Below are positions 1 through 9,391 of a stretch of 64,000 bases of DNA, in pieces. The translations under genes and the position numbers were made by a program. The notes below the pieces were generated by a model that ran no database searches, had not been told where the DNA came from, and was given only the letters and a program-made list of their open reading frames with translations. Numbering within the stretch: position 1 is the stretch's first letter; each line of letters begins with the position of its first letter. The DNA comes from Arcanobacterium phocae. Its GTDB lineage: Bacteria > Actinomycetota > Actinomycetes > Actinomycetales > Actinomycetaceae. The stretch spans positions 806,001 through 870,000 of the forward strand of contig NZ_LT629804.1 of NCBI RefSeq assembly GCF_900105865.1, given 5' to 3'.

Positions 1-616
1 ATCGCAACGCCAGCTGTGACTTAAGCGAAATGATCGTGAGTGAATGTCCCACCACGTCATGCACATCGCGGGCAACTCGGCTACGCTCAGCCGATATTGC
101 TTCGTGGGCTACCGCGATTTGTTTTTCCTGGGAGGCCCGATCGAAAAACCTTGAGCCAGCAGTCATAGCGAACACGCCAAGTGACACCATGAGGAGAGCA
201 TGAGCGTCACCAGCGGTGCCGAGTAGCCAGCCAGCAACCTCTATGATTGCGGCGAGGACAACCATGATAATTGCACCGGGGAGTAGCGGAACAAACATCC
301 CAGTCAGAGATGCTAGATACGGGAAAAACGAAAAACCAGCGACTGCAAAAAGAGCCAGCATCGTTATTGTGATGGCAAAAAGAATGGTGAATGAAACGAT
401 ATAGAGCCAGAGTAGATGGTTCTTCATGCGCTGGGCGTATGCCAAAAACCAGGTGGTGGAATTGAGGAGGGCGAATACGGCAGTGAGCGCGTAGCCGATG
501 ATGCGAATCGTAGCTGAATATGGGCCGATGCTAATGAAATGGATCGGGAAAACAAGGAAAACTAGCCAGATAAGAGCCATAAACAGGCCCATGGCGTATT
601 CGCGGCGAGAAGTCAT
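1..616 (-). CDS. Sensor histidine kinase (NarL/DesK-type), C-terminus beyond window
   Basis: The leftward reading frame opens with ATG at 616 and stays open to the window edge, giving about 205 residues. The first ~150 residues form several hydrophobic membrane segments. The last ~30 carry the dimerisation/phosphoacceptor pattern of the HisKA_3 class (AERSRVARDVHDVVGHSLT), with the presumptive phospho-histidine in DVHD. In this family the kinase autophosphorylates and passes phosphate to a LuxR/NarL-type response regulator, which would lie to the left of the window. The ATP-binding domain is not visible. It lies downstream of an ABC exporter read in the same direction, a common arrangement for envelope-stress or antimicrobial-peptide sensing modules; that role is an inference. 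No strong ribosome site is visible before the ATG. A palindromic element sits between it and the permease gene. Confidence 0.85.
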   Translation of the reverse strand, partial: MTSRREYAMGLFMALIWLVFLVFPIHFISIGPYSATIRIIGYALTAVFALLNSTTWFLAYAQRMKNHLLWLYIVSFTILFAITITMLALFAVAGFSFFPYLASLTGMFVPLLPGAIIMVVLAAIIEVAGWLLGTAGDAHALLMVSLGVFAMTAGSRFFDRASQEKQIAVAHEAISAERSRVARDVHDVVGHSLTIISLKSQLALR

Positions 617-647
617 ATGCGTATTCTATCGTTGTGGGGTGTCAGGG

Positions 648-708
648 AATCTCGGCAATAGCGCAAACCTAGGCGTATATGAGCGAGGTTTGCGCTATTG
701 CCGGGTTT
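648..708. repeat. Palindromic dispersed element, copy 1
   Basis: First of three copies in the window (others at 52926 and 54790). Two 20-base arms at 653-672 and 684-703 pair with one mismatch around an 11-base loop (GCGTATATGAG). The arms are flanked by AATCT on the left and GGGTTT on the right. It lies between the ABC permease and the histidine kinase. Function is unknown; it could be a terminator-like or regulatory hairpin. Confidence 0.85.
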
Positions 709-733
709 GGGGGACGCTTGGTTTGGTAGCGGC

Positions 734-1489
734 CTAGCGTTCCTGGTTTCGTCGGGCTGCTAAGAGGGCAAACACGCTGAAAATAGCCAGCCACGCAACA
801 ATATTTGCCAAGGCATACCAGAGCGGGGTGCTGTAGAGCGCTCCGTTGGCGTCATACATCTGCCCATCGGTGAGGGGATAGCGTGCTAGTTCGCCAACTC
901 CCCACATCGGGGTGAATCGAGCAACCGACAGCAGTGTGCCAGACAGCGGTGCGAAGAGATTTCCAGCAAACGAAAAGAGCACCAGCAGGCCAGATGAAAT
1001 GCTGACAGCGGTTTCGGCCTTAAATGAGTAGGCAACGGCAAGCCCGTAACACGCGAAGAGTAAAACGCTCAGATAGCTGATACCCCAGACTGCTAGGAGT
1101 CGAAGCGTCGGAAGCTGGGCTCCCATTGGAATCCCTACGATGAGGAGCGAAGTGAACGTGATGGTTGAGATCAAGAATGCCGACAATATTCGATTAACGA
1201 TAATGTTTCCGGAGGTCAGCGGAGTGAGTGCGAGTTGTCGGCCCCAGCCTTGGAGCCGGTCAACTGCGGCCGTACCGGTGTAGCCAACAGCAGCTTGTGC
1301 AACGGCGTAGATGCTCATATTAATGAGGACTGCCATGTTGATGTTGCCGTGCCCGATGGGCATTTCGCCGTATTCGGCAGTTCCGCCGAAGATGATGTAC
1401 ATGAGGATTGGCAAGCCGATGGTGAAGAACAGGGCTTCGGGCGCGCGGAGAAAACGGAGGACGTCGGAGCGAATGAGTGTTGCGTTCAT
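734..1489 (-). CDS. ABC-2 type exporter permease
   Basis: A 251-residue polytopic membrane protein beginning MNATLIRSDVLRF. About six hydrophobic stretches alternate with short loops, as in ABC-2 (drug, lipid or bacteriocin exporter) permeases. The open frame extends 46 codons further upstream, but that extension is proline-rich and lies inside the upstream ATPase gene. The ATG at 1489 is preferred because it follows the ATPase stop codon by a single base (TGA-c-ATG), implying translational coupling. It presumably forms the membrane channel for the adjacent ATPase. The substrate cannot be read from the sequence. Confidence 0.85.
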   Translation of the reverse strand: MNATLIRSDVLRFLRAPEALFFTIGLPILMYIIFGGTAEYGEMPIGHGNINMAVLINMSIYAVAQAAVGYTGTAAVDRLQGWGRQLALTPLTSGNIIVNRILSAFLISTITFTSLLIVGIPMGAQLPTLRLLAVWGISYLSVLLFACYGLAVAYSFKAETAVSISSGLLVLFSFAGNLFAPLSGTLLSVARFTPMWGVGELARYPLTDGQMYDANGALYSTPLWYALANIVAWLAIFSVFALLAARRNQER

Positions 1490-1490
1490 G

Positions 1491-2411
1491 TCAGTTTTCT
1501 TTCGGTTGGGCGTCGGCGGCAATAAGGGATGCGAAGGCGTCGTCGAGGGAGGACGGGACGATTTCGAGGTTGCTAGCTCCGGCATGAAGGAGTTCACGGG
1601 CGAGGCTATCGGAGTTGGCTGTTGCACAGGTCAGGATGTTATCTGCCACGGTGGCGCTGAATGCGGCCTGGAGCCGTGCCGTTTCTGCTCGGGAAACATT
1701 CGCAATGCTGGCTTTGAGGTGGCGGACGCCGGCGATGGCGCGGATCTGGTTGGTGGGTCCATCGGCGATGATGCGTCCCCGGTTCATGAGGATGATGCGG
1801 TCGGCGAAATTTTCAGCTTCCTGTAGATAGTGGGTGGCGAAGATGATTGTTCTGCCGTGGCTGGTTTGCGTGCGCATGGCATCCCAAAATTCGTGCCGTG
1901 CGTTGACGTCCATTCCGGTGGTGGGTTCGTCCAGGATGAGGAGTGATGGGTCAGGCAGAAGTGCGAGTGCGAATTTGACTCGTTGTTGTTCGCCGCCAGA
2001 TAGTTTGCCGATTTTTCGGTTCAGCAGCGGGGTGAGTTGTGTTTGGTTGACGACGTCGGTGATGCGCTCGCGGGTGATGTTTTTTGTGACGCGGTAGGCG
2101 GCGGCAATATAGGTGAGGGTTTCGTGGACGCTCATGGTTGCCAGTAGACCGCCGGTTTGCAGGAGGGCAGAGACGTTGCCAGCGCGGATTGCGGCGTGTG
2201 GGCTGAGTCCATCTATCGTGATAGTCCCGGAGGTTGGATCGTTCAGGCCGAGGATCATGTCCAGTAGTGTGGTTTTCCCGGCGCCGTTGGGGCCTAGGAT
2301 GGCGAGGATTTGTCCGGCCGGGATGGTGGCGGTGACGCCGTCGACGGCGGTAACGTTGCAGGTGGGTGTGCGATAGGTTTTCCGCACGTTCTGTATGCTG
2401 AGGTTTCCCAT
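1491..2411 (-). CDS. ABC transporter ATP-binding protein
   Basis: A 306-residue nucleotide-binding subunit. The Walker A motif GPNGAGKTT is near residues 40-48, the signature LSGGEQQR is in the middle third, and Walker B with D-loop reads LLILDEPTTGMD. The protein hydrolyses ATP to drive the ABC-2 permease encoded one base downstream. The last ~80 residues form the accessory domain common in drug/antibiotic exporter ATPases of the DrrA/CcmA type. It is the first gene of a leftward set ending in a sensor kinase. A regulatory link with that kinase is likely by analogy but not shown. Confidence 0.92.
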   Translation of the reverse strand: MGNLSIQNVRKTYRTPTCNVTAVDGVTATIPAGQILAILGPNGAGKTTLLDMILGLNDPTSGTITIDGLSPHAAIRAGNVSALLQTGGLLATMSVHETLTYIAAAYRVTKNITRERITDVVNQTQLTPLLNRKIGKLSGGEQQRVKFALALLPDPSLLILDEPTTGMDVNARHEFWDAMRTQTSHGRTIIFATHYLQEAENFADRIILMNRGRIIADGPTNQIRAIAGVRHLKASIANVSRAETARLQAAFSATVADNILTCATANSDSLARELLHAGASNLEIVPSSLDDAFASLIAADAQPKEN

Positions 2412-2491
2412 GCTTGTATTGTTCCGCGTGGCGTGGGTGGCGCGGAAGTCATGGATGTCAGCGGTTGAGCATGACAGATGTCATATAGGTT

Positions 2492-2842
2492 TTAGGCTTT
2501 GACGTAGCCGTAACCTTCGGTTTGTAGGCGTGCGATTTCGACTATTCCAGCAGGCACGATGGTGCAGAATTCGGGGACCATATCTTTGTTAACTTGGCGT
2601 TGTTCGAGCCCGGTGTTGCACACTAAGAATTGGACGCCTTTTTCGGCTAGTTCGCGGATGCGTGACATACGGTGTGGTTCGACGTCGAGTTGGGAGAACG
2701 ATCGAACAGCTTCGCCGTTGGCGACGACGGTGACATTCGTTCCTTCAATGCCGGAGTGGAGAAGGAAGTTGTCTACTGATCGGATTGTAAAGGGCCAACG
2801 ATTGTTTTCGTTGACGTGGAAGACGAGTTTTATATCGGACAT
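2492..2842 (-). CDS. DsrE-like family protein
   Basis: A small 116-residue cytoplasmic protein without a signal peptide or membrane segment. The pattern LVFHVNENNRW near the start, a central alternating beta/alpha layout and the CNTG stretch around residue 75 match the DsrE/DsrF-like (YchN) fold. Members of that superfamily relay sulfur or form small multimers, but many have unknown roles. A strong AAGGAG ribosome site precedes the ATG at 2842. It is transcribed alone, divergently from rsmI. The family assignment is moderately confident and no specific reaction is proposed. Confidence 0.7.
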   Translation of the reverse strand: MSDIKLVFHVNENNRWPFTIRSVDNFLLHSGIEGTNVTVVANGEAVRSFSQLDVEPHRMSRIRELAEKGVQFLVCNTGLEQRQVNKDMVPEFCTIVPAGIVEIARLQTEGYGYVKA

Positions 2843-2989
2843 GGGTGCTCCTTAATCGCGCTTCACGAGCAATTTGGTTGTGTTTGTTATCACTCTACTG
2901 CCCAGATACTGATTTGTCTCGATGTTAAGAGAATATGGCTGTGAAATAGTGTGGGAGGACTCGAGTAGTATGGTTTTATGGATGGGCAA

Positions 2990-3017
2990 TTGACATTGCT
3001 GGTTAGTGGTTTGTAAC
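2990..3017 (+). promoter_or_regulatory. Candidate promoter for rsmI
   Basis: A perfect -35 TTGACA at 2990-2995 is followed after 16 bases by a weak -10 (TGTAAC, 3012-3017). It sits about 80 bases before the rsmI start in an otherwise gene-free gap. Assigned by motif only. Confidence 0.35.
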
Positions 3018-3097
3018 AAAAGTGTTCACTGTTTGAACGATGGTTCGTACATGCCAGCGGTAGTTAATGCATATTAGTGATCTTTGAGGGGTAACGG

Positions 3098-3937
3098 ATG
3101 ATTATTTTGGCTGGGACGCCGTTGGGGAATGATGGGGATGCGTCGCCGCGATTGCGCAATGCATTAGAAGCTGCAGACATAATCGCGGCTGAAGATACTC
3201 GCCGATTACTCAATCTGGCTGGACGATTGGGGCTAGAAATTCATGCGCCGGTTATTGCCTACCATGATCACAATGAAATCCAGAAAGCTCCGGAGCTGAT
3301 CGCTGCCGCGCAAGCTGGTAAGACGATCGTGATGGTCTCTGACGCGGGGATGCCGTCGGTATCTGATCCGGGTTATCGGCTAGCGGCTTTGGCGGCCGAA
3401 GAAGGTGTTGGGCTCACGGTTATTCCTGGGCCGTCTGCAGTTCTGACGGCATTAGCGATTTCTGGTTTAGCGTCAGATCGGTTCGCCTTTGAAGGTTTTC
3501 CGTCACGTAAATCTGGTGAGCGCAGGCAGCTGTTTGGCAAGCTGAAGTATGACGAGCGAACGTTGATATTTTTTGAATCGCCGCGTCGATTAGCAGAGAC
3601 TTTGGCGGATATGGCGGCGGAGTTCGGTCCGAATAGGCGCGCTGCCGTGGCGCGCGAATTAACGAAGACGTTTGAAGAAGTACAGCGAGGGATGATTGCT
3701 GATTTAGCAGCCTGGGCTCATGACTGCGATGTTAAGGGCGAAATTTCTATTGTTGTAGAAGGCTATTCGCGGTCGGCTAGTGGAGATGGTGGCGTGGAAC
3801 AGCAAGCTATCGATGATGTTCATGAGCTGGTTGAGCTGGGTGTACGGCTAAAAGATGCGGCTGGTTATGTTGCACAACGCCACGGGTTGCGAAAGAACAA
3901 GGTTTATCAAGCTGTGGTGGCCCTCACTGTCGATTAA
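3098..3937 (+). CDS. rsmI: 16S rRNA (cytidine(1402)-2'-O)-methyltransferase
   Basis: A 279-residue tetrapyrrole-methylase-fold enzyme, the usual length for RsmI. It opens with ILAGTPLGNDGDASPRL and carries AAEDTRR, VSDAGMPSVSDPG and GPSAVLTAL, the S-adenosylmethionine and substrate loops of the family. FFESPRRLAETL follows in the second half. RsmI 2'-O-methylates C1402 in the decoding centre of the small ribosomal subunit. The ATG at 3098 is preceded by GAGGGG. In actinobacteria rsmI commonly lies near metG and the rpf/ksgA cluster, as here. Confidence 0.95.
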   Translation: MIILAGTPLGNDGDASPRLRNALEAADIIAAEDTRRLLNLAGRLGLEIHAPVIAYHDHNEIQKAPELIAAAQAGKTIVMVSDAGMPSVSDPGYRLAALAAEEGVGLTVIPGPSAVLTALAISGLASDRFAFEGFPSRKSGERRQLFGKLKYDERTLIFFESPRRLAETLADMAAEFGPNRRAAVARELTKTFEEVQRGMIADLAAWAHDCDVKGEISIVVEGYSRSASGDGGVEQQAIDDVHELVELGVRLKDAAGYVAQRHGLRKNKVYQAVVALTVD

Positions 3938-4032
3938 TCGGTCAGTGAACATAGCGTCATAGAGACGATTTCAAGTGATGGTGTATTGAAAAACGCGCTA
4001 GGGTGAATGGTATCTAGCGATGGAGGATTCAC

Positions 4033-6354
4033 ATGGGGAAGCATCAGGGAACATCAGAAGCGCCAGCGCGCCAGACGCGTATTAGTGTGGATTCTGCAAC
4101 GGACTTTTTGCGATTGCGAAAGGCACTGCCACTACGGATTGGGTTGCTTATCTTATGGCTGGTTGCGTTCGCTTTTGGCGGCATGGCTCAGGGAAAGATT
4201 TCGACGGTGGCAGAGTCAGATCCGTCGTTCTTTTTGCCGGCCTCAGCTGAATCGACTTTAGCTGGCGAAGAAGCGGAAAAGTTTCGCGATGATTCGACGA
4301 TTCCGGCACTTGTTGTGGTGGCTAACCCCGATGGTGAAAAGATTCCAGGAGCTAGTATCGGCATTCTCGGCGCAATTGCCAAAGAATTACCAGACGTCCA
4401 GGTCACTGAGGGCCTGACGGTTAGTGATCTTGCGCAAGGCCCAATTCCGGTCATACCTAATGAGGATATGACCGCTGTTTTACTTCCCTTGAATCTTGAT
4501 CAGGATCTGGTTAATGAGCGAGATGCTGATGATAAGAAGATTCTCAATGTTGCCGTTGATTCGATACAACAGAATCTGACATCGCTTTTGGCAGACCGCG
4601 GAATTGAGCCCGCGGACTTAGCCGTTTATGTTTCTGGGCCGGCTGGGCTATCTGCCGATTTAGGTGGAGCTTTTGCAGGGATTGACTTAACACTACTGCT
4701 AGTGGCTGTTGTTTTAGTGTTTGTCATCTTGATCGTTGTTTACCGATCGTTCCTTATTCCTATTGCCGTCTTATTAACATCGGTAGCTGCACTCTGTGCC
4801 GCCGTGCTGGTTGTATTCCAGATAGCGATGGCAGGATGGCTCGATCTTAATGGGCAGACACAAGGTATCCTCGCAATTCTTGTTATTGGTGCTACCACTG
4901 ATTACTGTTTGCTGCTTATTGCGCGCTACCGTGAAGAACTGACTGTGGTTGAACACCCGACTGAAGCTTTGGTTCGCGCAATTAAAGGATCTTGGGAGCC
5001 GATTGTAGCTTCTGGTGGTACCGTGATTGCGGGGTTGCTGACCCTTCTTATTTCAGATTTGTCTTCAACCTCGTCCCTTGGCCCAATCGCATCGATTGGG
5101 ATCGTTTTCGCGATGCTCGCTGCGTTAACGTTGCTTCCCGGGATTTTGCTCATACCTGGTAAACATGCGCGTATCATGTTTTGGCCAGCAAAAATACCGC
5201 ATCATTCCAGTGTGGACGAGGCTCAAACTCATGGGGTCTGGCAGCGAATCGGTTCATTCGTTGCCCGCCGCTACCGGGTTGTCTGGGTTGCAACCTTAGC
5301 CATTCTTTTGGTGTTTTCTGGATTTGCGTTTTCGTTTAGAGCGTCCGGAACATCAGCCATCGAGCAGTTTACGAAGCCTTCCCAAGCAGTAACTGGTTTC
5401 AAGATCCTGCAAAAGGAATTTTCTGCCGGTTCAGCGCAACCTACAACTATTATCGTTGATGAGAACCGGGCCCGGTTGGCGCGCAAGGTTATTAAAGATC
5501 TCCCTGGCGTTAAAGCAGTCGTTGCCCAGATGGATGAAGAAAAACAAAACAACGCTAGTGCCCAAGGCCGGCCAGCAGGAGGTCCTCCCGCGGGAACGGC
5601 TGAGAAGCGGCCAAGTGCGCCTGCCGTCGTTTATGATCCGCTTGTTGTTGATGGTCGGGTATTGCTGAATGTGACTACTGAAATGTCAGCCGAGGATAAA
5701 GCGGCCCAAAGCGTTGTGCGAGACATCCGCAAAAAGCTCGAGCCGTTGGAAGCTCACGCACTTGTAGGCGGACCAGCTGCACAATCGCTGGATACTCAAG
5801 AAACTGCGCACCGCGATTTCTTGAAGATCGTCCCGGTTGTTTTGGGTGTTATCGCAATTTTGCTCATGATACTTCTTCGATCCGTTGTTGCTCCGCTTCT
5901 TGTTGTTGTTGCAAATGTGATTTCGTTCGGAGCTACGCTGGGTATCTGCGCTATCGTCTTTAACCGAATCTTAGAGTTTCCTGGCGCAGATGCCTCTGTG
6001 CCGTTGTATGCGTTCGTCTTCCTCATCGCGCTGGGTATTGACTACACGATTTTCCTTATGTCGCGCGCCCGGGAAGAGTCGCTCAAGGATGGAACTCGTA
6101 CCGGAATTATTCGGGCGATCGGTGTTACTGGTGGCGTTATTACCTCAGCAGGAATCGTCCTAGCATCGACATTCGCCGCTCTAGGCGTCGTCCCGCTCCT
6201 GTTCATGTTGCAACTAGCGATTATCGTTTCACTGGGAATTATCATCGACACTTTCATCGTTCGATCGTTGCTGATCCCTGGTGTCGTCTACGATGCTGGC
6301 CGGATCGTCTGGTGGCCGTGGACGTTACGTAAAATTCCGGCGAAGAATTCTTAA
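4033..6354 (+). CDS. MMPL/RND-family membrane transporter
   Basis: A 773-residue membrane protein with the duplicated layout of MmpL/YdfJ exporters. A first membrane helix near residues 35-52 is followed by a ~150-residue extracytoplasmic domain and a block of five to six helices to about residue 370. A second helix near 415, a second soluble domain and a second helical block follow. The helical blocks carry family signatures such as ATTDYCLLL and ALGIDYTIFL, with the aspartate-tyrosine pair used for proton coupling. MMPL proteins export lipids, siderophores or drugs; the cargo here is unknown. GGAGG precedes the ATG. The gene appears monocistronic and converges on the nicotinamidase gene. 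Confidence 0.9.
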   Translation: MGKHQGTSEAPARQTRISVDSATDFLRLRKALPLRIGLLILWLVAFAFGGMAQGKISTVAESDPSFFLPASAESTLAGEEAEKFRDDSTIPALVVVANPDGEKIPGASIGILGAIAKELPDVQVTEGLTVSDLAQGPIPVIPNEDMTAVLLPLNLDQDLVNERDADDKKILNVAVDSIQQNLTSLLADRGIEPADLAVYVSGPAGLSADLGGAFAGIDLTLLLVAVVLVFVILIVVYRSFLIPIAVLLTSVAALCAAVLVVFQIAMAGWLDLNGQTQGILAILVIGATTDYCLLLIARYREELTVVEHPTEALVRAIKGSWEPIVASGGTVIAGLLTLLISDLSSTSSLGPIASIGIVFAMLAALTLLPGILLIPGKHARIMFWPAKIPHHSSVDEAQTHGVWQRIGSFVARRYRVVWVATLAILLVFSGFAFSFRASGTSAIEQFTKPSQAVTGFKILQKEFSAGSAQPTTIIVDENRARLARKVIKDLPGVKAVVAQMDEEKQNNASAQGRPAGGPPAGTAEKRPSAPAVVYDPLVVDGRVLLNVTTEMSAEDKAAQSVVRDIRKKLEPLEAHALVGGPAAQSLDTQETAHRDFLKIVPVVLGVIAILLMILLRSVVAPLLVVVANVISFGATLGICAIVFNRILEFPGADASVPLYAFVFLIALGIDYTIFLMSRAREESLKDGTRTGIIRAIGVTGGVITSAGIVLASTFAALGVVPLLFMLQLAIIVSLGIIIDTFIVRSLLIPGVVYDAGRIVWWPWTLRKIPAKNS

Positions 6355-6384
6355 TAGGTGGTAACAAGACGCTAACTAAAGCGG

Positions 6385-6411
6385 GGTGGGCACGACGACG
6401 TCGCGCCCACC
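6385..6411. terminator. Hairpin between convergent genes
   Basis: Seven-base arms GGTGGGC (6385-6391) and GCCCACC (6405-6411) lie between the convergent MMPL and nicotinamidase genes. There is no clear T-tract on either strand, so it may serve as a weak shared terminator. Confidence 0.5.
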
Positions 6412-6430
6412 ACTGTAGCTGCTTCAGCTT

Positions 6431-7465
6431 TTATAGCCCAGGCTTGTAATCGATATCTGAGAAATCGAAATCAGATTCATCAACTTCATCGGAGAAATCA
6501 ATATCGTCATCGATATCAATGTCGAAGTCGTCCAATCCAAAATCGGGGATATCTTCGTCGGTAGATAGTCGCGACTCGAGAGCATCGAATCGATCCGTTT
6601 CATTGAATTCAGACCCGTCTTCATCCGCAAAATCGTCATAGACAGGGGCCTCACGGATCACTCCGCCATTGTTGGAATCCGGAAGTTCGAAATCGCGGTA
6701 GTCAGCGGCGCCATATTCGTCGTCTTCAAGATCATCAGGGATGCCGTCGCCGTCCGTGTCATTCCACGTATCTTCATCCCAATCGGTTGATGAATCTCCG
6801 GCCCACTCGTCGTCGGCATGTGAGCGAACCTGTTTCCATTCATCAGCGAGGAGCGGAACGTCGTCGTCATCGTCTTCATAGAAACCGAACGCCTCCGAAG
6901 AAGAAAGCTGTTCCACGCCAGCTTCGTCCATCTCCTTGCGCGCAGCGAGCCCAAGATCTTCTGATACTGGCACCGTGAGATCCGAAAAAACTCGCGTCGT
7001 AAACCCAGAACGTACCGCATCTAACGCTGTATCTTTTACGCAATGAGATTCTGCGATACCAACAATGTCAACAGCGGAAATTTCGTGTTCACGCAAAAGA
7101 ACCTCCAGCGGCTCACCATCAGGATTTTTGCCCTCAAATCCAGAATATGCCGCGGTAAGTTCGCCTTTTTTAACTGAATCGTCAAAAGGCAAAGCGGCAA
7201 TGGCATCATGTAACTCAGCTTCTGCAGTCCCGGCAACGCCATGTGGTGGCCAAGAATCAACAAAATCTGGAGTATCAGAAAAATGCCCGCCTGGGTTGAT
7301 ATGCCAGTCTTGAGTGGTAACAATATATTCGTAATCATCGGCGTGCTCGGTGACGAAATCAGCAATGCGTTCCGCAACTGCATTGCCCCCTTCAACTCCT
7401 AGGGCGCCACCTTCGCAGAAGGTGGGCTGAACATCGACGATAAGAAGTGCACGTTGAACTTCCAT
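6431..7465 (-). CDS. pncA: Nicotinamidase/isochorismatase-family protein with acidic C-terminal tail
   Basis: Residues 1-195 form an isochorismatase-fold hydrolase. The catalytic triad is visible as Asp11 (IVDVQ), Lys100 (KKGE) and Cys142 (ESHCVKD). The metal-site pattern is Asp53-Trp-His55 with His61. This matches nicotinamidase, which turns nicotinamide into nicotinate for NAD salvage. The remaining ~150 residues are unusual: extremely rich in Asp and Glu, low in complexity, with one thrombospondin-3/EF-hand-like stretch DTDGDGIPDDLEDDEYG at 236-252. Typical PncA proteins are about 180-215 residues, so the tail is an addition. No signal peptide is present. GGAGG precedes the ATG at 7465. 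The enzymatic call is firm; the tail's role is unknown. Confidence 0.88.
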   Translation of the reverse strand: MEVQRALLIVDVQPTFCEGGALGVEGGNAVAERIADFVTEHADDYEYIVTTQDWHINPGGHFSDTPDFVDSWPPHGVAGTAEAELHDAIAALPFDDSVKKGELTAAYSGFEGKNPDGEPLEVLLREHEISAVDIVGIAESHCVKDTALDAVRSGFTTRVFSDLTVPVSEDLGLAARKEMDEAGVEQLSSSEAFGFYEDDDDDVPLLADEWKQVRSHADDEWAGDSSTDWDEDTWNDTDGDGIPDDLEDDEYGAADYRDFELPDSNNGGVIREAPVYDDFADEDGSEFNETDRFDALESRLSTDEDIPDFGLDDFDIDIDDDIDFSDEVDESDFDFSDIDYKPGL

Positions 7466-7574
7466 TACCCCTCCAAAAGTTTGTCATCTTTGACTATATT
7501 CTAAGCATACGTGGCGAACGTGAGATAGGCACATGGAGTTTCGTATCACAGCAATAGGCGCGTAATCTATAGGT

Positions 7575-9380
7575 ATGAAGATATTGTCTGCTGTAGCTTG
7601 GCCATACGCCAACGGTCCTCGCCATATCGGTCACGTTGCTGGTTTTGGTGTCCCTTCTGATGTTTTTTCGCGGTACATGCGCATGGCTGGGCACGATGTG
7701 CTCATGGTCTCGGGCACCGACGAACACGGCACGCCAATTCTGGTTGCTGCAGATAATGAAGGTGTTACTCCGCAACAGTTGGCGGACAAGAATAACCGCA
7801 TTATTGCCGAGGATCTTGTTAACCTCGGATTGTCCTACGATCTGTTTACTCGCACCACAACCCAGAACCATGTTGATGTTGTCCAGCATTTGTTCGAAGG
7901 ATGCCGTGATAACGGTTACATGATTGTGCAAGAGCAACTGGTGGCAATCGACCCTAAGACCGGTAACACATTGCCAGATCGTTTCATTGAGGGAACCTGC
8001 CCGATTTGTGGCGCTGCCGGGGCGCGCGGCGATCAGTGCGATACCTGCGGTAACCAGCTTGATCCGCAGGATTTGATTGATCCGATCTCTAAGGTTTCCG
8101 GTTTAACACCAAACTTTACGTCCACTGAGCACTATTTCCTTGATCTGCCAGCGCTTGCTGGTGCGCTTGGGGAGTGGCTGGATGAGGTGGAACGCGATGG
8201 ATCGTGGCGTCCGAACGTTATCTCGTTCTCGAAGCATCTTCTCGACGACGTTCGCCCGCGTGCGATGAGCCGCGATATCTCGTGGGGTATCCCAGTCCCA
8301 GGCTGGGAAGACAGGCCAAACAAGCGCCTTTACGTGTGGTTTGATGCGGTAGTTGGGTATCTTTCAGCATCGATTGAGTGGGCTCGCCGCCGGGCGGCTA
8401 ACGGCCAGGGAAGCCCAGAGGACTGGCGCGAATGGTGGACGAACCCACAGGCGTTGTCCTACTACTTCATGGGCAAAGATAATATTGTTTTCCATTCTCA
8501 GATTTGGCCGGCGGAGCTGTTGGCCTATAACGGTGCTGGTTCCCAAGGTGGGCAGGCGCGCGATTTCGGAAAGCTCAATTTGCCTACCCAGGTTGTTGCC
8601 TCGGAGTTCTTGACGATGGAGGGGAAGAAGTTCTCGTCGTCGAAGAACGTGGTTATCTATGTGCGTGACGTATTGTCACGCTATCAGCCAGATGCGTTGC
8701 GTTACTTCATTTCTATTGCAGGCCCAGAAACATCGGATTCGGACTTTACGTGGGCGGAGTTTGTGCGCCGGAATAATTCGGAATTGGTTGCTGGCTGGGG
8801 TAATTTGGTGAACCGCACCGGTGCTATGATCGCGAAGAATTTCGGCGAAGTTCCAACGCCAGCTCAGCGTGAAGAGATCGATAATACGCTGCTCGATACC
8901 ATCCACGCCGGTTTCGATACGGTTGGTCAGCTCATTGGCTCGCACCAGCAGCGCGCTGCGCTCAGCGAGATTATGCGTCTCGTTGGCGAGGCTAACACCT
9001 ACGTCACTCGTACTGAGCCGTTCAAGTTGAAGGCTCCCGAGCAGCGCGAACGTCTGGCAACTGTGCTGAACACGTTAGTGCAGGCGGTGTCTGACCTGAA
9101 CACTATGATGAGCGTATTCTTGCCGCACTCCTCGAACCAGATCGACAAGATCTTAGGTGGCGCCGGTGATATCGCGCCGATGCCACGTGTCGAAGAAGTG
9201 ACTGATTTGGATACCGATTATCCATATCCGATTATTACCGGTGACTATTCTCAGGTTCGTCCGTGGGAACCACGCGAAGTTGTTCCGGGCACCCCGATCG
9301 CTAAGCCGAAACCAGTGTTTGCCAAACTTGATGAATCGGTCATTGCTGAAGAGCTTGAGCGACTTGGAATCGCAGAGTAA
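7575..9380 (+). CDS. metG: Methionyl-tRNA synthetase
   Basis: A 601-residue class I aminoacyl-tRNA synthetase that charges tRNA-Met. The HIGH motif is at residues 17-20. A zinc-knuckle block with paired cysteines (CPIC then CDTC) begins near residue 142. The KMSKS-equivalent reads KFSSSKN near residue 352. The C-terminal part is the alpha-helical anticodon-binding domain, and no extra tRNA-binding domain is attached. The ATG at 7575 sits on the family N-terminus ([20 protein letters not shown]), although the ribosome site is weak. tatD follows 11 bases downstream, suggesting an operon. Confidence 0.97.
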   Translation: MKILSAVAWPYANGPRHIGHVAGFGVPSDVFSRYMRMAGHDVLMVSGTDEHGTPILVAADNEGVTPQQLADKNNRIIAEDLVNLGLSYDLFTRTTTQNHVDVVQHLFEGCRDNGYMIVQEQLVAIDPKTGNTLPDRFIEGTCPICGAAGARGDQCDTCGNQLDPQDLIDPISKVSGLTPNFTSTEHYFLDLPALAGALGEWLDEVERDGSWRPNVISFSKHLLDDVRPRAMSRDISWGIPVPGWEDRPNKRLYVWFDAVVGYLSASIEWARRRAANGQGSPEDWREWWTNPQALSYYFMGKDNIVFHSQIWPAELLAYNGAGSQGGQARDFGKLNLPTQVVASEFLTMEGKKFSSSKNVVIYVRDVLSRYQPDALRYFISIAGPETSDSDFTWAEFVRRNNSELVAGWGNLVNRTGAMIAKNFGEVPTPAQREEIDNTLLDTIHAGFDTVGQLIGSHQQRAALSEIMRLVGEANTYVTRTEPFKLKAPEQRERLATVLNTLVQAVSDLNTMMSVFLPHSSNQIDKILGGAGDIAPMPRVEEVTDLDTDYPYPIITGDYSQVRPWEPREVVPGTPIAKPKPVFAKLDESVIAEELERLGIAE

Positions 9381-9391
9381 TTGGCAGGTAG

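Noticed and set aside
498-737. Rightward 79-codon frame covering the histidine kinase start and palindromic copy 1
   Set aside because: Composition follows the antisense kinase frame and the repeat; no ribosome site.
1311-1826. Rightward 171-codon frame across the ABC permease/ATPase junction
   Set aside because: Lies antisense to two well-supported ABC genes and shows no family motifs.
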